Shown piece by piece: positions 6,701-14,190 of a DNA stretch of 20,163 nt. Origin of the DNA: Lawsonibacter sp. (GTDB taxonomy: Bacteria; Bacillota; Clostridia; Oscillospirales; Oscillospiraceae); assembly GCA_022798155.1 (NCBI GenBank), contig JAAWLY010000016.1, forward strand, positions 1 through 20,163. The letters are read 5' to 3'. The position numbers and the translations under genes were made by a program. The number at the start of each line of letters is the position of its first letter. Within the stretch, counting starts at the first letter, position 1. The notes beneath the pieces were generated by a model. That model was not told the origin of the DNA and ran no database searches. It worked only from the letters and a program-made list of their open reading frames with translations.

Positions 6701-8943
6701 ACTTCGACACCGTTTTCGCCCTGGTCAACCTGGCCCCTGGCGACGGCGTCAGCGACGTGCCCGATTGGAAGGGCGAGGAAGGCGGCAAGGGCAGCTTGAA
6801 GGAGGGCAGCACCACGGAGTTCCTCGCACGCGTGGATACCAGCTTCCTGGTCAGGCCCCAGTCCACCGGAAACTCCGACCCCAACATCCGCTATGAGCTG
6901 GCCCTGTTTACCGACGCGGCCGTTGACTATGACCTGTACTACCGCGCTTATGATTCCAAAACCGGAGCCCCGATCCCAGACGACAAGCTGCTTCCCAGCG
7001 CCAACAAGCCGGACTCCAAAGGCTGGATCTATCTGGGCAATAAGTCAACTGGCATGACGGAGGGGATGGACTGGGACGGCGGGGCGGTCAACTACGACCT
7101 GATCGGCGTGCCGGAGGATAAATTCCCCTACCTGATCGATCTGGACGAGAACGCCACCTATGAGTTCGCCGTCTCCGTGACGGAAAAGGATGCCAACCCC
7201 ACATATGAGAGCTGGAGCGGACTGGTGAATTTCCGGGTCTACGTGCTTTCCAGCGGCCCCTCCGCGCTGTGGAACTTTATCCGCTACCGCGACGACTTCA
7301 ACCCCGAGGGCATCGACGCCTGGGACACCGGCGTGACGACGACCAGCGGCCGGTCCATCGGCACCTACGGCACCGACGACTTTGTCACCGTCCGGGCCAC
7401 CTTTGTGGATACCCAGGAGCCCAAATTTGCTTCTGGACCGGCCTTCATTCCGGGCGATACCTTTGTGGACGTCAATGTCGCTCTGGACCGTCCGGCCACC
7501 ATCTACTACGTGGTGGTGCCCAGAAAGTCGGTTTTGGAGACACGGATTGAAATCCCAGGCCAAACAGGGATCGTGAACAGTCTGAACGACACATTTGACC
7601 CCACTACCGGGAATCCGGTTATACAAGATTTCTGGACGGCGGTGAACAAGCAGACCAACTCGCCAACACCCGGAACGCTGACGGAATATAAGGTTCAGGA
7701 CAACTACCCGCCTGCCCAGAACCTTTCCAATCCCTCCAAGTTCTACCCCGACGAGGTCTATGGGACGTTCCAGTATACGACCGGAGGAAGACAGCAGAGC
7801 ATTCCGATCAACAACACGACCACCGGAAAGATGCTGGACCCGTTGACTGAGTACTACATCTATATGGTAGTAAAGGGCAATTCCTCCAAGCTGTCTGAGG
7901 TTTATGTGTATAACTTTAAAACCAGCGATACCGCAAAACCGCAGATCACGCTGAGGGAAGCCGGCGGCGGCGCCGCCTACGCGCAGACGCAGGTCCCCGC
8001 CCGATTGAGCTATGTTCTGTTCACCACTACTGAGATGAACAAGATTCCCATGCTTAACACATCTAAAGATGGCACTGAGAACAAAATGAGTAAATGGTCG
8101 ACCACTGTTGCAGGGAGCGGCTATGAGAATATGACAGTCTTTGATGCTTTGCGGACCGAATACAACGGCAGCGGGTACACAGTATTCGATCAGTATGCCA
8201 GTGAAGATGCAAAGCTTACTCTGGCGCGCTATATCCGGGACAGCGCGGTTGGCAACGCGCTGACGAGGCAGACAGTTACAACTGCGGCCCAGGGCAGTAT
8301 ATACCGGAGCGATATCAACCATATCAAGGAAATGACCCCCAATACCCCCTATGCCCTTCTGGCTGTGGCGCACCATGTCTCCAGCTCTGAGGGAAGCGGA
8401 GATACCTTCGCGGCGCTGTATAACTATCTGACCGTGCCGGACACCGTGGCCCCCACGCTGAAGCCTGACGGCGTCACCGGCAACGGCCGCCCGGACCCTG
8501 CCCTCAACCCAGGCGAACAGCCCACAGCCAACACTGAGTTCAAAGGAACCGTAACCCTTGCCTTTGATAAGCCGGTGTATTGGTCTGCCGATGGAAACGG
8601 CGGCGGCAGCGCGCTCCCCGTTGTCAACAATAGCACAAAAGACCCTGTAAATACCAACACTGCCACCTGGGTTGGAATTTTGCAGGATATGGGCGGAAAC
8701 AAGGATTCCATATCGTGCAGCGGAACCAGCACAGGGCCGGCAAGCTCTACGTTTACCTTGAAGTATGAAGGCCTGCATATCGGCGACAGCATCATTCTGT
8801 TTGACCAGGGCTTCATCGCTAACAACGGCGGCTATGGCAGCCGGCAGAAGCTGACCCTTACCCTTACCTATGGAACGCCGCCCAACCAGAGCGGCATCGG
8901 GATCCAGGCAGCCTACTTTGTTGCTTCCTGGACGAACTACTGA
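3715..8943 (+). CDS. Very large secreted SLH-domain surface protein (1742 aa)
   Basis: A Sec signal peptide covers residues 1-37 (basic start, LSLLLAAVMLLGL core, ASA before His38). Three S-layer homology domains follow at ~38-80, ~88-140 and ~147-197, with TRAD and TREQ versions of the TRAE motif that binds pyruvylated wall polymer; the third is degenerate. Residues ~205-445 are short beta-strand repeats (NVTI, DTTI, NVNVLG) suggesting a beta-solenoid. The rest is a string of Ig/Fn3-like modules with a recurrent core such as GTIYWAVVPEG, centred near bases 5153, 5493, 5830, 7495 and 8001, ending in SWTNY. It is probably wall-anchored by its N-terminus and displayed outside. No catalytic motif was recognised. 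ATG 3715 has AAGGAG 8 bases before it. GC content falls sharply after ~7530. The exact role (S-layer subunit, adhesin or matrix) is unknown. Confidence 0.85.
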   Translation: MSHRTNARSWRDRALSLLLAAVMLLGLTPAVTPSASAHWADEYLDQLVDWGVIRADQTGNPDAPITRADFAAIVNRAYGYTKSGPIPFTDVRATDWFYDDISIAYNTGYMAGTSATTASPNATLTREQAVFILGKNMMMKETLGESLAFSDSRNISTWARGIVKTAVDNYVISGYPDNSFGPKDAVSKSQMAVLITQCIGTPIQTSGEHSLGGVFGNVTITSPNVTLRDTTISGDLYVSGGVGLGNIKLENVNVLGRIIVSGTGESEAGDASVVMRNVTADEMLVDNMRNPNTGSKQYVTIRADGITDIANTIVRTSAYLEDNNSDDKGLLHITLEGEQGAHLDLAGRIKEVVNKTPGSTVQVAKGTVAKLTVDEDAVNSGVQLDRNTEVKELNLDVATNVTGQGDIEKLNINAPGSTVAMLPDDIYIRPGLTANIDGTEMDSAAAEEVSRDPRILSGYPVANDVAPTGLQGLFSTNKRGTVYWAISSISDGSIEADDLIKPPSYGSLAVQNGSVSAPAADTEVSAAITGLTTGSSYYLSAVLVDAQNRQSPVKVIAFTTPDSTVPAFAQGYPYMSLITDIMAQVTVMPTKSCKLYYAVLPRGAQAPTANDMKTAAVTGNLGYGVVDVVKNTERVINVSNRLEELKDYTLYLWLTDADGMNSSQVQALQFRTEDRTPPVFDPDPDPNAATETETSVTLTAGLNEAGTIYWAVVPEGQPYPLPNNQSNPLDKDNILDEEGSPVSARLESEYAKLQVQNGRSATKRGSIAVRDGNTDVQIAVTGLKAATSYDLYYVAKDTAGNFSIAVKKITIRTVDNVRPLVRQYFSNFQGDDETRNPMANSDVILEFSENVTAGNSRDLLTLYNIGFKGVKDELLSDTQAQAALYDALSRNFKLYQVDTATNDKIDVPEWDSSNSATPDPPDAAPWINYRNVVVQASKNGEGKIEVVFKNGSAVALASGSRYYFEITSIRDNANNETIPTTLNPRNCAGTQHVLDYFDTVFALVNLAPGDGVSDVPDWKGEEGGKGSLKEGSTTEFLARVDTSFLVRPQSTGNSDPNIRYELALFTDAAVDYDLYYRAYDSKTGAPIPDDKLLPSANKPDSKGWIYLGNKSTGMTEGMDWDGGAVNYDLIGVPEDKFPYLIDLDENATYEFAVSVTEKDANPTYESWSGLVNFRVYVLSSGPSALWNFIRYRDDFNPEGIDAWDTGVTTTSGRSIGTYGTDDFVTVRATFVDTQEPKFASGPAFIPGDTFVDVNVALDRPATIYYVVVPRKSVLETRIEIPGQTGIVNSLNDTFDPTTGNPVIQDFWTAVNKQTNSPTPGTLTEYKVQDNYPPAQNLSNPSKFYPDEVYGTFQYTTGGRQQSIPINNTTTGKMLDPLTEYYIYMVVKGNSSKLSEVYVYNFKTSDTAKPQITLREAGGGAAYAQTQVPARLSYVLFTTTEMNKIPMLNTSKDGTENKMSKWSTTVAGSGYENMTVFDALRTEYNGSGYTVFDQYASEDAKLTLARYIRDSAVGNALTRQTVTTAAQGSIYRSDINHIKEMTPNTPYALLAVAHHVSSSEGSGDTFAALYNYLTVPDTVAPTLKPDGVTGNGRPDPALNPGEQPTANTEFKGTVTLAFDKPVYWSADGNGGGSALPVVNNSTKDPVNTNTATWVGILQDMGGNKDSISCSGTSTGPASSTFTLKYEGLHIGDSIILFDQGFIANNGGYGSRQKLTLTLTYGTPPNQSGIGIQAAYFVASWTNY

Positions 8944-8950
8944 ACCCTCT

Positions 8951-8978
8951 GCGGGAGCGGGCTCCGGCTCGCTCCCGC
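8951..8978 (+). terminator. Strong intergenic hairpin without T-run
   Basis: GCGGGAGCG (8951-8959) pairs perfectly with CGCTCCCGC (8970-8978) around a 10-base loop. It starts 7 bases after the first SLH gene stop and 42 bases before the second SLH gene. No T-run follows, so it may be a processing or stability element that sets different expression of the two genes, or a weak terminator. Confidence 0.5.
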
Positions 8979-9020
8979 TGTCCCATTTCCCAAAGCTCGA
9001 TCTGAAAAGGAGTGTTTTAT

Positions 9021-12000
9021 ATGCGAAAGAACTTGTCCCAGTGCTGTATAGCTATTCTTCTGGTCCCAGTACTGACGGCGTTTTTGCTGGGGGCTGTTGT
9101 ATGGAGTGTCAGCGCAGCAGGCCCTATGTCCAGAAATGGGAGTTTAAGCTCCGGCAATAGCGGCAGTTCAAGTTCGAGCGGCAGCGGAGGAGGTACAAGC
9201 AGCCCCGGCTCTAGCGGCAGCGGAGGAGGTACGAGCAGCCCCGGCTCTAGCAGCAGCACCCCCCCAGCGCCGGGGGACACCCTGGTGGAGCTCACCGGCG
9301 CGCTGAACAAGAACACGGTCGCGGCCCTCAAGACCGGGGATACAGATACGCTCAGCTTCACCGTGACCGCGAAATGGGGCGATGGCAATGCCTCCACTGT
9401 GAGCCAAAACGCCGCTTACAGCTGGTCCATTGGAAACAGCAACATCGCCACGATCACCCCCAACCTCAGGACCAACTCCGCCACGTTGAAGGGCGTCAAC
9501 CCCGGCACTACCACCGTTACCGTCACCGCCACCTATAAGGACAAGACGACCGCCGCCGCCACCTGCACCGTCACCGTCATCCAGCGGATGGGGAGCATTC
9601 GGATCACCCCCACCGGCCCCCTCACGATGGAGGAGAACGAGCAGCAGGAGCTGAAAGCGACCACGGACCCGGCCGGCGAGGTGGTCACCTGGAGCGTCAC
9701 GGATACGGAGCCTGAGGGCTCCTCGACAGCGTCTGTCCAGGCCACCAACTCCACCGGCCAGGGGGCCATCGTCTACGCCAACAGCCCCGGCCGGGCCGCC
9801 ATCACCGCCACCATCGGCGGGGAGGGCAACCAGGAGAAGCAGACAGTGATCGTAGAGGTCAGCGGCCTGATTTTGGACCCAGAAGCCGTTGGAAAGCTGA
9901 AAAACCTGAAAGAGAACGAGAAGCTGCCCATTCCCGGCGTTACCCGCTATGGCAATGCGGTCAACGGCCGGGCCATCAGCTGGCAGACGCAGGACAACAC
10001 CGTGGCGGAGGTGAGCGGAAGCAGCGTCGTGGGCCGGGGCCCCGGCAGCACCACCATCACCGGCTACTGCGGGGCCTACACCGCTTCCTTCACCGTCACG
10101 GTGAGCGCGGGGCAGAGCACCATTGAGTGGGGCACCCTCCAGGGGGGCTACAACCTGCCCTTCAGCTCGCTGACGGGCAAGCTCAGCGGCCAGGTCAGCG
10201 GGACGCTGTCCCATCTGACCAGCCTGTCGGTGCCCACCAACCAGGGCACCCTGTACTACAACTACATCTCCGAAGCCCAGCGGGGCCAGGGCGTGGCCCA
10301 GCGGGACAGCTACTATCTCAACCCCAGGAACGGGCAGCTCGATTTGAAGAATATCACCTTTGTCCCAAATCCGGACTACAGCGGCCCGGCGGTGATTACC
10401 TACAACGCCTTTTCCACCACCGGGGAGGTCACCTCCTGCCGGATTATGCTCACCGTGGAGCAGGAGGAGGCCCCCACCTTCTCCCTGAACACCAAATACA
10501 ACACCCCCGTGAAGTTCAGCAGCACCGAGTTTGACCGGGCCTGCCAGCGGGCCACCAACGGCACCCTGGACTACGTGACCTTCTCCCTGCCCTCCGAGCG
10601 CCAGGGCACGCTGTACACCGACTATGTCAGCTCCAACAACTACGGCAACAAGGTCACCCTGAACACCCGCTATCGCCGGAATGTGCTGGATACCGTCTGG
10701 TTTGTCCCCGCCCCCGGCTACACCGGCACGGTGACCATCTACTACACCGGCTTTGTGGCGGGCACCACCAACACCCGCTATAACGGCCAGATTGTCATCA
10801 CCGTGGACCGGGAAACCAGCGGCGGCATCGGCGGCCCGGCCTACAGCGCCCCCCAGGGCGGCGCCGTCACCCTGGACGACGCGGACTTCCAGAGCTACTG
10901 CGAGCAGCTCCTCTCTACCCGCCAGACCCTGAACTATGTCCGCTTCGACTCCCTGCCCTCCACCAGCGAGGGCGCCCTGTACTACGACTACCGCTCCTCC
11001 GGCGGCCGGGGCACCCCTGTCACCACCGGCACCAGCTACTTCTGCGGCACCTACTCCCCCCGCCTGGACCGGATTACCTTCCTGTGCGCCGAGGACTTCT
11101 CCGGCACCGTCCGCGTCCCCTTCACCGGCTATACCAACAACGGCACCACCTTCTCCGGCAATCTGGAAATCAATGTGCGGGGGGGCAACGGCTCGGGCAA
11201 CATCCAATACACCTGCCCCGCCGGCCGGTCAGTGAGCTTTAACACCGCCGACTTTACCAAGCTCTGCCGGGACCTGACCGACCGCACCCTGGACTACATC
11301 CGCTTCCAGACCCTGCCCAGCAGCGCCGACGGCGTTCTCTACTACGGCGCCAGCACCAGGGCCAACACCTCCACCAACTACCGCAACAGCACCTCCGGCA
11401 CCCGGATCAGCAACCTGTCCTTCCGGGCCTCCAGCAGCTTCTCCGGGTCCATCGACATCCCCTTCGTAGGCTACGCCAGCGGCGATGGCGGCACCTTTAA
11501 CGGCGTTATCACCATCAGCTCCAGCGGTTCCAGCGGCAGCCAGGGCGACATCCGCTATACCACCGAGACCGGCTCCGCCGCCGTCTTCGACCGGGACGAC
11601 TTTGACGATCTCTCCCTCTGGGAGACCGATCGGACCCTCAGCACCATCCGCTTCGATCTGCCCTCCACCAGCCAGGGCGATCTGTACCGCAGCTACCGCT
11701 CCAGCTCCAGCAAGGGGACCCGCATCACCTCCAGCACCACCACCCTCAGCGCCAGCGAGCTGGACCGGGTGGCCTTCCTTCCCGCCAGCGGCTACAGCGG
11801 CACCGTCTACCTGAACTTTACTGCCCGGGCCGCCAACAGCGAGGAGTTCAGCGGCACCGTGGAGATCCAGGTGGACCGACCCAGCGCCGCCGTCACCGTG
11901 CGCTACTCCACCCGCAGCGCCCCGGTGACCTTCCGGGGGACCGACTTCGCCCGCAGCGGATACACCCTCAGCTCCATCCGCTTCTCCTCCCTGCCCTCCA

Positions 12001-12779
12001 GCGCCGACGGCCACCTGTACTGCCGCTACTCCAGCCCCACCCGTTACGACCGCCAGGCCAGCACCTCCTCCAGCTACAACCTCACCGGCAGCAGCCTGAT
12101 CTCCGACCTGACCTTCGTGCCCAAGGCAGGCTTCAGCGGCACGGTAACTCTGCCTTACACCGGCACCAACTCCAACGGCTCCACCTTTGAGGGCGAGGTG
12201 CTCATCACCGTCTCCCCCAGCTACAACTCCCTCTACTTTAACGACCTGGGGGGCTACTCCAACCAGGAGCGGGCGGCAGTGGAGTACCTCTACGACAACG
12301 GTATCACCTCCGGCGTCTCCGCCAACCAGTTCGGCCCGGAGCGCCCCATCACCCGGCAGGACTTTGCCCTGATGGTTTACAAGGCCTTCGGCCTCAGCCC
12401 CTCCGGCTCCTCCGGCACCTTCTATGACGTGCCCTCCGGCGCCTACTACGCCCAGGCGGTAAACACCCTGAACAACCTGGGCATCGTCAGCGGCGTGGGC
12501 GGCGGAAACTTCGGCACCGGGCGGAACGTCACCCGGGAGGACGCCCTGATTATGGTCCGTCAGGCCATGCGCTCGGTGGGCTGGAGCGCCAATGACGGCT
12601 ACACCAGCACCTTGAACGGCTACAGCGACGGCGGAAATGTCGCCAGTTACGCCCAGGGCGCGGTGACCTACGCCCTCCAGATGGGCTATCTGCCCACCGA
12701 CGGCGGCCGCATCGCCCCCAAGGACTCCCTCACCCGCATCGACATGGCCCAGATCATCCACCGGGTGCTCACCTATTAA
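9021..12779 (+). CDS. Large secreted SLH-domain protein with six tandem modules (1252 aa)
   Basis: A signal peptide covers about residues 1-31 (IAILLVPVLTAFLLGAVVW core, VSA before Ala). It is followed by a Ser/Gly linker to ~residue 80 that contains a 36-base tandem duplication. Three Big_2-like Ig domains follow at ~85-190, ~192-288 and ~290-366 (for example GVNPGTTTVTVTATYKDK). Six copies of a ~110-124-residue module occupy residues 367-1066. Three SLH domains close the protein at ~1067-1252, with TRQD, TRED and TRID versions of the wall-binding TRAE motif. It is therefore anchored by its C-terminus, the reverse of the preceding protein. ATG 9021 is chosen over GTG 9012 because AAAAGGAG sits 8 bases before it. 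It is probably co-transcribed with the upstream SLH gene, 77 bases away. The function is unknown; a surface layer, adhesin or stalk-like role is inferred. Confidence 0.85.
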   Translation: MRKNLSQCCIAILLVPVLTAFLLGAVVWSVSAAGPMSRNGSLSSGNSGSSSSSGSGGGTSSPGSSGSGGGTSSPGSSSSTPPAPGDTLVELTGALNKNTVAALKTGDTDTLSFTVTAKWGDGNASTVSQNAAYSWSIGNSNIATITPNLRTNSATLKGVNPGTTTVTVTATYKDKTTAAATCTVTVIQRMGSIRITPTGPLTMEENEQQELKATTDPAGEVVTWSVTDTEPEGSSTASVQATNSTGQGAIVYANSPGRAAITATIGGEGNQEKQTVIVEVSGLILDPEAVGKLKNLKENEKLPIPGVTRYGNAVNGRAISWQTQDNTVAEVSGSSVVGRGPGSTTITGYCGAYTASFTVTVSAGQSTIEWGTLQGGYNLPFSSLTGKLSGQVSGTLSHLTSLSVPTNQGTLYYNYISEAQRGQGVAQRDSYYLNPRNGQLDLKNITFVPNPDYSGPAVITYNAFSTTGEVTSCRIMLTVEQEEAPTFSLNTKYNTPVKFSSTEFDRACQRATNGTLDYVTFSLPSERQGTLYTDYVSSNNYGNKVTLNTRYRRNVLDTVWFVPAPGYTGTVTIYYTGFVAGTTNTRYNGQIVITVDRETSGGIGGPAYSAPQGGAVTLDDADFQSYCEQLLSTRQTLNYVRFDSLPSTSEGALYYDYRSSGGRGTPVTTGTSYFCGTYSPRLDRITFLCAEDFSGTVRVPFTGYTNNGTTFSGNLEINVRGGNGSGNIQYTCPAGRSVSFNTADFTKLCRDLTDRTLDYIRFQTLPSSADGVLYYGASTRANTSTNYRNSTSGTRISNLSFRASSSFSGSIDIPFVGYASGDGGTFNGVITISSSGSSGSQGDIRYTTETGSAAVFDRDDFDDLSLWETDRTLSTIRFDLPSTSQGDLYRSYRSSSSKGTRITSSTTTLSASELDRVAFLPASGYSGTVYLNFTARAANSEEFSGTVEIQVDRPSAAVTVRYSTRSAPVTFRGTDFARSGYTLSSIRFSSLPSSADGHLYCRYSSPTRYDRQASTSSSYNLTGSSLISDLTFVPKAGFSGTVTLPYTGTNSNGSTFEGEVLITVSPSYNSLYFNDLGGYSNQERAAVEYLYDNGITSGVSANQFGPERPITRQDFALMVYKAFGLSPSGSSGTFYDVPSGAYYAQAVNTLNNLGIVSGVGGGNFGTGRNVTREDALIMVRQAMRSVGWSANDGYTSTLNGYSDGGNVASYAQGAVTYALQMGYLPTDGGRIAPKDSLTRIDMAQIIHRVLTY
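9180..9251 (+). repeat. 36-bp direct repeat, two copies, in the Ser/Gly linker
   Basis: Two adjacent 36-base units (9180-9215 and 9216-9251) differ at one base (ACA versus ACG). Each encodes GSGGGTSSPGSS. It is a recent in-frame duplication in the flexible linker after the signal peptide. Confidence 0.9.
10119..12218 (+). repeat. Six tandem ~115-residue modules within the second SLH protein
   Basis: Approximate unit starts are 10119, 10470, 10821, 11193, 11538 and 11889, giving lengths of 117, 117, 124, 115, 117 and 110 codons. Shared marks are a TLxxxxF-LPS segment, then G-x-LY-x-x-Y, a polar stretch, an L-x-x-(I/V)-x-F-x-(P/A) strand, (Y/F)(S/T)G-(T/S/P)-(V/I), and a closing F-x-G-x-(V/I)-x-I strand. 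The pattern is reminiscent of tandem cadherin-like or Ig-like surface domains. Copies have diverged at DNA level, so the array is not recent. Confidence 0.85.
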
Positions 12780-12788
12780 CGCCCGGAA

Positions 12789-12825
12789 AAGCCCCCTGGC
12801 GCGGACTGACCGCGCCAGGGGGCTT
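12789..12825 (+). terminator. Hairpin terminator after the second SLH gene
   Basis: A perfect 16-base-pair stem (12789-12804 with 12810-12825) has a 5-base loop (ACTGA) and starts 10 bases after the TAA stop. The plus-strand tail is only weakly T-rich (GGCTTTCAT). On the minus strand, the arms end in a TT extended by TTCC, so it could work in both directions. Confidence 0.8.
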
Positions 12826-12850
12826 GGCTTTCATCTACAATAATGGGAAA

Positions 12851-12877
12851 GGAGCGGCCGGATATTCCGGCCGCTCC
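12851..12877 (-). terminator. Hairpin terminator after the HDOD gene
   Basis: A perfect 12-base-pair stem (12851-12862 with 12866-12877) has a TAT loop. In the minus-strand direction it comes 12 bases after the HDOD gene stop and is followed by TTTCCCATTATT. On the plus strand it is followed by TCTTCTGTTCTT. It probably ends the minus-strand flagellar operon and backs up the plus-strand terminator. Confidence 0.75.
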
Positions 12878-12889
12878 TCTTCTGTTCTT

Positions 12890-14176
12890 CTATGGCTGGA
12901 TCGCTTCGCCCGCAGGGGCGGACATCCCCTCGCTGGTCTCCATCAGGGAGTTCCACAGGGTCTCTACCTCGTTCAGGCACTGGAAATAGGTGTTGGTCAG
13001 CAGGTTCACCGGGATATCCAACGACTCCGCCAAATCGCCGATCACCTTCCAGTCCGCCCGCTCGTAGCTCAGCACCAGGTCGTACAAATCTCCGCACTTG
13101 CCCGAGTGGAGCAGCAGGGCGTCCTTCACCTCCTGGGCAATGGGCAGGTCGGCCAGGATATCTTCCAGGGGGGCGGCAATCAGGTAATTCAACGTGGAGA
13201 ACATGCCCATCAGATAGGCCTCGTTCTGGGAAATGGGCACATTCCTGGCCAGCTTAATCAACGCGCTGCAAAAGCTGCCCCGCATGAAAGACAGCTTTAG
13301 GAACTCCTCCTGGTTGGCGTCCATTCCCTCCTCGCCGTTTCCGGTGCCCAGCAGATAGATCCACTGGCGCAGCTGCCCCAGGCCCATGACGATGATAGCC
13401 TGGTGGATGTCAGTGGCCCGGTTGCGCAAAGCAAAATAGCTGGAATTGACGATTTTCAGCAGGCTGTAGGTGAGGACGGCGTCCATGGAGATGATCTGCT
13501 CGATCTCCTCCACGTCCGGGTCGTCCCGGTTGATGGCCACCAGCAGACGGAAGAAGCTGCTCTGGAGGAAGCTGCTGGAATGGACGGCGGTGAACAGCTT
13601 CTCTGCCACCCACAGCCCCTCCATGGCGTCTACCTCCATGATAAAGGCCTTTTGATACAGGTCCTCGGTATCTACCCCGATGGCAATGCACTTCTTGCCC
13701 ATGCTGTGGGCCATCTCTACGATGTTGCGGATGTTGGCGTCTGCGGCGGTCTGAAAGTTGACCTTGATGTAATCAAATTTGTCGATGATGGAGAAATAGC
13801 GGGGGGAGAACTGGAAGTCGTTCACCGCCAGCTTATAGCCCTCCTTGTTGTACCGATCCAGAAACCGCATGGCCAGGGGATGAATAATCACATCTTCCCC
13901 CACCTGAATGACCAGGTCACCGCTGCTGAAGAGCTTGGGGGTCTGCTTCATCAGCAGGGTGGTGGTAAAGGTCATGAAATTCAGCGAGCCCTTCAGCGCC
14001 TTGCCCGTGTTCTGGGTCAGGAAGCTGTAGATGGTGTCAGCGGCAGCAAAGTCGTTGCCGCTCCCCTCCTCTGTGCTGTAGGCCTGATTCTCGCCGTGGT
14101 ACTGAATTTCATATCCAATAATTGTGCCCTTCAGGTCCTTCACCGGCTGACGGACAATATATTTACTGTTTGTCAT
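12890..14176 (-). CDS. EAL-like/HDOD signalling protein (YuxH/CdgJ type)
   Basis: This is a soluble 428-residue protein. Residues ~5-190 are a degenerate EAL-like domain: the opening IVRQPVKDLKGTIIGYEIQYH follows the YuxH-family pattern, but the EAL catalytic signature (EALLR-type) is replaced by EIQYH, so c-di-GMP hydrolysis is not expected. Residues ~199-400 are an HDOD domain (LLVAINRDDPDVEEIEQIIS, then SLLKIVNSSYFALRNRATDI), a non-catalytic HD relative used in signalling. Related Vibrio CdgJ affects motility. It is the last gene of the minus-strand operon, 14 bases after cheV, which suggests a regulatory output tied to chemotaxis or motility. ATG 14176 is preferred over GTG 14185 because AGGGTG lies 6 bases before it. 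Confidence 0.85.
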   Translation of the reverse strand: MTNSKYIVRQPVKDLKGTIIGYEIQYHGENQAYSTEEGSGNDFAAADTIYSFLTQNTGKALKGSLNFMTFTTTLLMKQTPKLFSSGDLVIQVGEDVIIHPLAMRFLDRYNKEGYKLAVNDFQFSPRYFSIIDKFDYIKVNFQTAADANIRNIVEMAHSMGKKCIAIGVDTEDLYQKAFIMEVDAMEGLWVAEKLFTAVHSSSFLQSSFFRLLVAINRDDPDVEEIEQIISMDAVLTYSLLKIVNSSYFALRNRATDIHQAIIVMGLGQLRQWIYLLGTGNGEEGMDANQEEFLKLSFMRGSFCSALIKLARNVPISQNEAYLMGMFSTLNYLIAAPLEDILADLPIAQEVKDALLLHSGKCGDLYDLVLSYERADWKVIGDLAESLDIPVNLLTNTYFQCLNEVETLWNSLMETSEGMSAPAGEAIQP

Positions 14177-14190
14177 TGCATTCACCCTAC

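Noticed and set aside
7045..8778. A 577-codon minus-strand open frame
   Set aside because: It is antisense to the continuous SLH reading frame and shows no recognisable domain or ribosome site.
8870..9160. A 96-codon plus-strand open frame bridging the two SLH genes
   Set aside because: It is out of frame with both genes and has no ribosome site or recognisable sequence; the low-GC patch makes chance frames possible.
10119..12218. CRISPR array or mobile repeat
   Set aside because: The repeats are diverged protein modules in one open frame, with no spacer structure.
9168..12761. Two long minus-strand open frames (679 and 510 codons)
   Set aside because: Both are shadows of the second SLH gene; composition is repetitive Gly/Ala/Val because the sense strand is repetitive.
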